From positions 84,380 to 148,379 of the forward strand of contig CAKAKS010000206.1 of NCBI GenBank assembly GCA_916700875.1: DNA of 64,000 nucleotides. Reading direction: 5' to 3'. The position numbers were made by a program, and so were the translations under genes. Positions 56,701-64,000 of this stretch are shown piece after piece; positions within the stretch are counted from its first letter, which is position 1; the number at the start of each line of letters is the position of its first letter. The notes beneath the pieces are model-generated. The model saw only the letters and a list, made by a program, of their open reading frames with translations. It did not search any database and was not told the DNA's origin. The stretch is from Sebastes aleutianus. Its lineage: Eukaryota; Chordata; Actinopteri; Perciformes; Sebastidae.

Positions 56701-59189
56701 GTGTCAAACAAGGCTTCTTGAATCATGGAAAAGTTTTATTTATAAATGCAAGATTTGGGCCTAGTTTGGGAAATTTGCTTTTTCACTTTCTTGCTGGGAG
56801 TTAGATAAGACGATCTAAATTACAGCCATTAGATGGTTAGCTTAGCTTAGCATAACAACATATCTTCATACAAAGGTTCGTATGATATCTTACAAAAAGT
56901 AAATTCTCATTTTTCGCGTGTTTTCTTACAAATGTCCAGCAACACGTGACCCACATGTCAATATTCGCTCCAGTCTTTTTTAAAAAAAACGTAGGTCTTC
57001 AACAAAGAACTTAGTTAGGTTTAGGAAAAGATCACAGTTTGGGTTAAAATAACTACAGAAGTGGCGTAACTAAAGTACGGAAGTTACGTGACAAATAAAT
57101 CAACATTGACTTCTGGTATCAAACGGGGCACGAGCACCGGACTCCTGGGCGAGAGTTCAGGGTCTTTTGACCCACCCATACACCCTCACCTCCTCGCTAT
57201 TAAGCCCCCAGGAAGTGCGCCCGTCGTCGATCCCAACCTTCTTAGTGGCCAAACGGCGGTACTGCAACTTCCGTGTCAGTGACTTGATGCATTGGGCCCA
57301 AAAAGGCTTTTTTTCCCAATAGACTTACATTGGGAAAGAGACTTCTTTAACTCAGCGGATAATTTTTTTTAGGTGAATCAACTTCCCAGTACGAACAGCT
57401 CAATAGCCCTTATTTAAAAAATTAAGTTTTTAAAGTTGTAAAACGCACTAATAGCTGAATCCAGAGTTATTTCCCTTCCTCCGTTCATGTGAGTGAGACC
57501 CAGACTGAGGCTGGAGCGCAAGCCATGACGATGGGACCCTGTGACCAAGCCATGTGACCGAGCGGACGCTACTGCGCATGTCCCATGTGCCCAAGATCCG
57601 CCAAGATCCGGGTACTTTTCCAGATGGAAGTTGAGCCATTTAGGCTTCATGCGCCAATGAGCAACTCTCATAGGAGTGAATGGGACCCCGCCTCCAACAC
57701 TGTATCCAGTTCTTTTAATACATCCATGCTCGCTATGCAGCGTCTGTCACTCTTTATACTTCCTGGTTCACAATTACACGCATTACATACGAATTGATTT
57801 CCTAGGATATATACGTATTACAGTGCATTACTTTTCGTAAGTATAGACCTACCTATATAGAGCTAGCTTGGCTTTGTCCAAAGGTAACAAAATACACCGG
57901 CGTTAAGGGTCACAGGACTCTGGCTGAAGCCTTTTGTGTTGAGGATGAAAGGAAACAACATGACCTCATATGTTGCACTCACTCCACCTAATGAGGCTGA
58001 GAGAGATGTGAAGTACTTTAAATGAAAGCAATTTTTCACTCAAAATCACATGTAATAGGTATATTGTTGCATTAGTGGCCTGGATTATTGAATTAGGAAA
58101 AAAATGGTTTTGTTTCAAAGCTTTGCTTGTATTTGTTTTTCACTGATTTACTGACATAATATCAAAGACAGATCTGAAGGCTTACAACACTAGCTAATAG
58201 CTTTGTTCTTGAGAAATACTTCAAATGAAATAGTCAGAGAAGGAAAAGCTTTAGGAGTGCTTATGTTTCAGATGCTGAATCCGGATCTGTGACAGAAAAG
58301 TTATTCTTCAACCTGTTTCCTTCTTCAAAGTTGAAGTTTAAAGATTTTAAGAAATACTTCCAAGGTGGATTTCTCTCTTCCCCATCATCAGAAACAGCAT
58401 GTGAAAAAAGGTGCAGTACTTTTGAACTCTGCTTTGTTCTGTCACCACCAGTTGCTCATGCAAAAATAATTTGCATGCCTCTTTGCATAAATCTGCAACC
58501 CATGCATCACTGACACATCTGCCTTCCCACATCCACTCAGTCTTCATCTTCCTAAAAGGCCTGAAGCAGAAGTCTATTTAGGGACACAGAGAACTTGAAC
58601 GACACTGAACTATCACCTGACCTGCCCCTAAATCAGACTGATTGGTCCTCCTCGGAGCGTCTTTTAGTCAGCGACAGTCTGTGCTCAAAAATATGAGGAC
58701 AATTAAGTTTCCTGCCTGCAGAAGCAGCGCGGCAATCAGCCGAGAGAAAAAGTGATTTCACAATCTAGAATGACGCAAAACGTCCCTCTCAAATTGCAAT
58801 AATCATGGAAAGAGTACTTCTCACAACATAATCACTTAGCCTAAGAGTAAGAGACTGAGGGACCGAGACGGAGAGCACCTTTTAGATTATGAGTCACAGG
58901 AAGTGGGGATTTGGTTGACCAGAAAGAGAGGCTTTATTATTGATTCAATTCACAATGTTCATAATAAAAAAATGGCAAAAAATCATTGCTTGGTTTCTAC
59001 ATGATGAATCATAAATGGTCTAAATGGATTGGTCCAAGTACACAAGCCTTTCTATTCCCCAAAGCCCATTCATTTACTTATTTAAAAAAGCATTAAAAGT
59101 TAAAAAATGGATTTGGATACTTAACTTGCTGTACAATTCTGAGTTATTGGGGGATTTGCTTTTGCAGAATACACTGGAGACCAGGTGCA
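53717..59189. other. Upstream of the Kv6 exon, no further gene seen
   Basis: A non-coding 5' exon of the Kv6 gene may lie here but cannot be placed by eye. Repeat-like DNA includes the left end of a TTAA MITE at 55846-55900 (TTAAAGGTACAGTGTGTAGG) without its right partner, and a TATGACTTT-rich patch at 55990-56110. No other coding exon was recognised. Confidence 0.45.
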
Positions 59190-60044
59190 AAGCCATAGAC
59201 TGTATATAAGAAGTGGACGTAGTCATCTTGACGTCAGCCATTGGTTTGTGGCCTACAGTTAAGAAGCCTCGGCAAGTTGTAAGATGAAAATTCCCAGACT
59301 GTACAACAGCGTGGTAGCGACCTGTCAATCACAAGGAAGCCACGCCCTAAAGCATCCCCTGCTTTATGGTCTATTTGACTCTCTATGGGACCATAATTTA
59401 CTAAATGAACATCATGCTGAAACAGGTAAAGTGAGAATCAATGCAAAATATAGATGTGTCTCAGTTTTGGGATTCGTATTATGGAACGGGCTTAGTGAGG
59501 AGTGGACATTTTGTAGTTAAAATGTAAAATAATTAAGGATTACAGTGTAAAATGATTAAAATGAGAAATAAGTAGGGATTACAATTTGGAGTAAATTTTA
59601 TTTTTTCTTTCCTTTGTAATGCTGATATTCTGGGTTATTTTATGGATTGTATAGGATAGGCAAAAATAAGCTTCAGCCTATTCCTTTTTCGGTCATTGAT
59701 TATATGAACGTCGTTGTGTGAAATGGATACAGTGTTGGTTTATATTCACACAGATTGTAAAGTTGGGTTCTTTTTTATATATGACCGAAATAAAACTATT
59801 CATTCATTCATTCATTCATTCATTCATGCTGTATTGAAGAAGACTTGAAACTAGCGATTGAGACCATAAACTCATGTTTACAATGTTTACTGAGGTAATA
59901 AATCAAGTGAGAAGTAGACTCATTTTCTCATAGACTTCTATACAATCAGACTTCTTTTTGCAACCAGAGGAGTCGCCCCCTGCTGGCTGTTAGAAAGAAT
60001 GCAAGTTTAAGGCACTTCAGCATTGGCTTCACTTCTCAGACCCT
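59190..60044 (-). repeat. Dispersed repeat, minus orientation, split by a LINE insertion
   Basis: Inverse of 51955-52525. It is interrupted between 59417 and 59824 by the LINE tail described at 59418. The two outer pieces rejoin exactly where the other copy is continuous. Confidence 0.8.
59418..59823 (+). mobile_element. 5'-truncated LINE insertion ending in (CATT)n
   Basis: About 400 bp begins right after 'catcatgctg' and ends with 'gaccgaaataaaactattca' and a (CATT)n tail. 'CATGCTG' is repeated on both sides as a 7-bp target duplication. A frame with SVLGFVLWNGLSEEW near the start resembles the C-terminal end of L1/Tx1-type ORF2 proteins. Confidence 0.7.
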
Positions 60045-61047
60045 GGAGTTTCCCTCTGTGCAAAGCCAGTAAGGGATCTGTGAGGCACTAACACTGAACA
60101 CTGGACCACCCAGCCAAGTTCAATCATAATACATTTCGTAATAATAAATATTAACAAGGAAATAAAGAAATATAAACTTGACTTTTTTTACTTGTTTGTG
60201 TTGAATTTGTTGTCTGATTGTAAATTGTACCAAGGAACGACTAGCTGCCTTTCCCAGTTTCTTTGGGAAAAGTTGTCCCACTCACTGTTCTATGGGCCCA
60301 CCCACAATACAATATCTACCTGCGCCACTGCTGGAGTCTTCAGAACTTAATAGCCAGTCTCTCCCACTTTACATCAGTACTGCTGTTCAGGACTTCCAGA
60401 AGTACAATGACAATCTCTAATTGAAAATTCCACCTGCGCTTGGAGGCTGACAGTCAGTGTCAATCAGCTGATTGAAAGGGCTGGGCTGTAACAAAGTGTG
60501 AGACAGGAGGAGGAGGAGAAGGAGGATGAGATAATGGGCTGAATACATTGCTGCAAGGGAATTGAACTATTTGATGGTGGGCCTGAAGGCGGAGAATGTG
60601 ATGTTTTTGTGTGGAAGCACAGTTATTAGGACAGAGAGTTTAGAGATCACAGCAGAATACAAAAAAAAGAAGAACAACAGCCGCCTACAAACACATGAAA
60701 AATGTCTCCCCACTCTCTCTGTGCTTTTTTCTCGATTTTTGCATTCTCATTATGTTTCTTTGCAAAAACAAGAAGTGCAGCAGCGGCTTTGTGTCACCGT
60801 GGCCGGAGAGTCTGCAGGTTAGCTCACCTTCAGCTACAGAGCAGGAGGGCTAATGAGTGAAATGAGCTGCTGTAGTGTTTGGTTGCATGTCACAGACATG
60901 ATCTACTTTATGTAGTCTGTTCTCATTAGTTTGTCCTCTCTGGTTTCAAAGGCCCACCGGTGTGGAATGACCAACACATTCTCATCCCAACTCGACACAT
61001 ACTGAGGCTTTGTCAGACCCCTCAGCGTCACTTAAAGCTAACTATAA
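60045..61047. other. Intergenic, no gene seen
   Basis: No conserved coding segment or repeat with clear ends was recognised. Confidence 0.45.
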
Positions 61048-61718
61048 CTAAGTTCACACTACAAGACTTTCAAAGCCATCAGATTTCTATACTGTTCACA
61101 CTACACAACTTGCTGCCTTGTAATCGAGAGTCTTTAATCGTCTTCAGTCGTTGTGGTTTTCACGATACATGACCGCCAACAGGGGGTCACACAAGACCTT
61201 GAGGAATCCCCGATGAGGTCTCAGAACTACGCTTTGTCACAAAAACACGCGAGAAATTCACGGTAAATGACATGAAACCATACGCAAGACACATTGCTGA
61301 TGTTGTTGTTGGCACGTGTGTTTACAGAATAGCCTGTTTCCACTGGTTTCCACACTCTTTTTTACTAGTTATTCCTCGAGGTGCAAGAACAACTTTGCTC
61401 CGTGTTGCAAAAGCAGCACATACAGTATACGTTCCTATTGTTACAGGCGACCCTTCTTCCACCAAAATGTCCCCTCAACCCGCGTCTCGCGCTCTCATTG
61501 GTTTAGCTCGGGGCCGGAGTCTCCGACAGGTTCAGATATTTGGCATGCTAGATACCTGGAATGAGTCTGTGAGCTTCTTCTCGGCTCGCGTCTTTGAGCA
61601 GTTCACACGTGACGCTCGAGCGCTGATTTGCCTCTGATCTGGGACTTTTATTTGGGAGCTCCAAAAAGTGTCGGGGAGCAGAAAATCAGGGCTAAAGTTT
61701 TGTTAGTGTGAACTAGGC
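61048..61718. mobile_element. Probable DNA transposon remnant with GTTCACACTA termini
   Basis: The left 'ctaagttcacactacaagac' and right 'gttagtgtgaactaggc' are imperfect inverted termini of a GC-richer, non-coding 670-bp segment. No transposase was found. Confidence 0.5.
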
Positions 61719-63584
61719 ATTAAGGTCGCAGTAAACACATGCTTAAAGTTGTGAATTAAACAAATTAACACCTGCTTAGGTTTAGGCAACAACACCACTT
61801 AGTTATGTTTAGGAAGAAAAACATCATGATTGGGCTTAAAATGACTACGTTTGTAACGTGAAAGTGACAATTAACGCACGGGACACGAACAGCGGTCTCC
61901 TGGGTGAAAGCCTTGTGTTTCTCTGAGTGGATCTGCAGATGGGTTTACGCTGTAGTTACTTGAAAGCCCGGTGTGTCTCGTACCAGTGCTCTATAGGGTG
62001 CCGAGGGGCGTGACCAAAGTAATTTACGCCCTGGGAATGAGAATGGTACGATTTACTGCGCATGCAGGATAGACAAGCATCCGTCTCTACCCATCAACAG
62101 GTTAATGATCCCGATATATGGACAATCCATACTGGAAAGGAAGAAGGGGGGGATGTCTCTGAGAAGCATGATAGCTGTTTTAAAAGCCTCTCTCATCTAG
62201 TTAAGGTACTTTACTTAAATACCGACAGGCAAATCCAATCAAACATGCACATTGCTCTATACAAATGTTCTGTCTGGTGAGGAGGGAGCTGCACAATGCT
62301 CTCCCACAAAATATATCAAGTATAAAGTAGTGTTGGGAGTCAACATGTGATGACAGGAGCTCATTTATTAACATGCAATGCTTAATGAAAAGAGACAGCT
62401 TATAGAACCCCCATAGGAATAGAGTAATAATCTAACAGGAGGAGATACATTAATACCACAGGGACACTCCTGGAAGCACTTAGAGTCCATTCAGGAGCAT
62501 TATATGATTATAATAGGAATGAATAAAACATACCGTGAGGACATTATGAAAGCATTAAGTGAGCCCCTTTACTAACCCCCTATGGGAAAACCAATATTAC
62601 AAGAAGTTTGTCACGTGTATGACAATAGACTGCTTCTATAATAAAAGACTTGTGTGTTCAACATTTTGATTGGTCTGTCCTCGTTAAAGGCTCCAAACGT
62701 GTTGACAATTTTGATTTATTTGTGGCTTTATTGAAGCAAAGACAAGCAGTAATCCATACAAACAATAGTCAGACTTACCCAGTGTGTTGTTGTGCTCGTG
62801 TCCATCTGGTTCAGCTTGCTCGCGCATTCGCAGCCCTCAACATGCAGCATGCCTTTAAGTTTTCCTCGCAGATGCTCTGGGTCATTGTAGTAGAATTAAG
62901 CCGACGCACGGACTTTTTAAAGGCTTCTTAAAAGTCTCCGTTTAAACGCTCAGAATGTGAGCGCGGATAAAGGAGACGCACAAAAGAGGAAGACATGTGA
63001 CTCCACATGAACAACAAGACTCCGTCAGGCTGGTTCCGCTCTCCATCTGAGATAGACGACGTGGCAGATGTTGCGTGTGTGTGTGTGAGTGTGTGTGCGT
63101 GTGTGTCTCAGAGCAGGTGAGAGACTGTTTCCAGTAGATTGGTGGTGGTCGCTCTGCTCAGCTCCGCTCTGGCTGCTCAGGTGCGTCCGGTCGGAGCTGC
63201 GCGCTCCGCGGTGCGCTCTGCTCTGCTGCCAAACTGCGTCTCTGGGAGAGCACGCACGCTTCAGTCCAGCGTCAGGGGGAGGGTTTGTTTTGCATTTCTT
63301 CTTAAGCATGGACTCTAATGATTTTTCTTTCCTTGTGAATAATAATTTGGACTGTATCCTCTTAACACTTTATTTGGCATGGCACCAAAATCTGCTTACA
63401 AACAGAATTCTGGTTTGTAAAGTTTATCTGCGACTTTGCAGATGCATCGTAGCTCAGCTGAATTTGCTCATATAATATTATGGTGAATTTTATTTATATA
63501 TAGACTACACATTCATTTCTGGAACACTTTGCTCATCACCTTTGCTCTTTAAGATGTATTCCCAAACAGAAAACTAGGTTATCT
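61719..63584. other. Intergenic, no gene seen
   Basis: A short (GT)n stretch lies at 63077-63104, next to GC-rich DNA up to 63260 that could be promoter-like. No coding exon was supported. Confidence 0.4.
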
Positions 63585-64000
63585 TAAAGCTGCAGTGGGT
63601 AGAAATGGAGCAAATAAAAAAGTTATTTTTATAAAAAGGTCACTATATCCTGACAGTAGTTCATGTGACAGGTAATCTGAAAAAAATCACGTGCCTCTGT
63701 GTCCTCAGGTGCTCCTAATGGCATCTGCAAGATTTCTCAGACAGAAGGAAAACAACCAATCAGAGCCAAGCTGGAGCCTTGCCGTCTCTGAGCAGCTGTC
63801 AATCACTCGCGAACTCTGATTAAACGGTCAAACTAGGTAGCGCTGATCAAATATGAATCAATATTCTGTTACTGTAATGTCTATTTCTCTCCTCAAATGT
63901 TTTCAGAAACATCTTGTAGTGCACTGTTCAGCTGTAAAATGAGAAAGTTTGAGACCTGGCAGCCATGTTGAGATCAGTTGAGGAAATGCCAAGCACCGCC
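63585..64000. mobile_element. Dispersed repeat running off the right edge
   Basis: The segment beginning TTAAAGCTGCAGTGGGTAGA looks like the left end of another TTAA-type or similar MITE and contains 'aaccaatcagagccaagctg'. The right end is outside the window. Confidence 0.45.

Overview
The window is nuclear genomic DNA of a ray-finned (teleost) fish. The evidence is a vertebrate-type gene split into 16 exons, an AT-rich repeat-dense background, (CA)n microsatellites, and many families typical of fish genomes: TTAA-flanked MITEs, hAT-like MITEs, and LINE fragments ending in (TCTGAA)n or (CATT)n. Most of the window is intergenic mobile DNA, and only a few genes are well supported.

Layout. At the left edge (866-930) is the last coding exon of an unidentified plus-strand gene. 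It faces the complete minus-strand liver glycogen synthase gene gys2 (coding span 13984 down to 2251). All 16 coding exons can be placed with GT/AG borders and consistent phases, giving 687 codons. Near the right side (53688-52897, minus) is the first coding exon of a Kv6-type silent potassium channel subunit (KCNG family). Its second exon, with S2-S6 and the pore, is not visible anywhere in the window.

Between them, 17-37 kb is a rearranged accessory block. A 6.1-6.5 kb segment occurs twice in direct orientation (copy A 17879-24000, copy B 29942-36466). Each copy carries, in order, the 3' exons of a transposase-like gene with a PHD finger, MITE-derived flanking DNA, a single-exon gene for a long coiled-coil protein, an internally deleted LINE reverse transcriptase, and hAT-like repeats. 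The coiled-coil protein starts with an N-myristoylation-like signal and has a 19-residue tandem repeat. It is open in copy A (719 aa, 11 repeat units). In copy B (15 units) it is cut by one in-frame stop made by a 3-bp insertion. A third, more divergent and broken relative lies inverted between them (26399-27699) with a 318-323 bp tandem triplication. Copy A is also bracketed by 752-bp direct repeats. To the left of copy B lie the missing 5' exons of the transposase-like gene (HTH-psq and CENP-B-type DNA-binding region) with no DDE catalytic domain.

The rest (37-64 kb) is intergenic DNA with nested MITEs, a 28S rDNA fragment inside a hAT-like element, an 87-bp-arm inverted-repeat element, and an inverted pair of a dispersed repeat, one copy of which is split by a LINE. 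The strongest candidate for something undescribed is the duplicated coiled-coil gene. I do not recognise its family. The two copies differ by about 19 amino-acid-changing and 1 silent substitution outside the repeats, and the repeat number differs between them. All protein names rest on reading by eye; no database search was possible.
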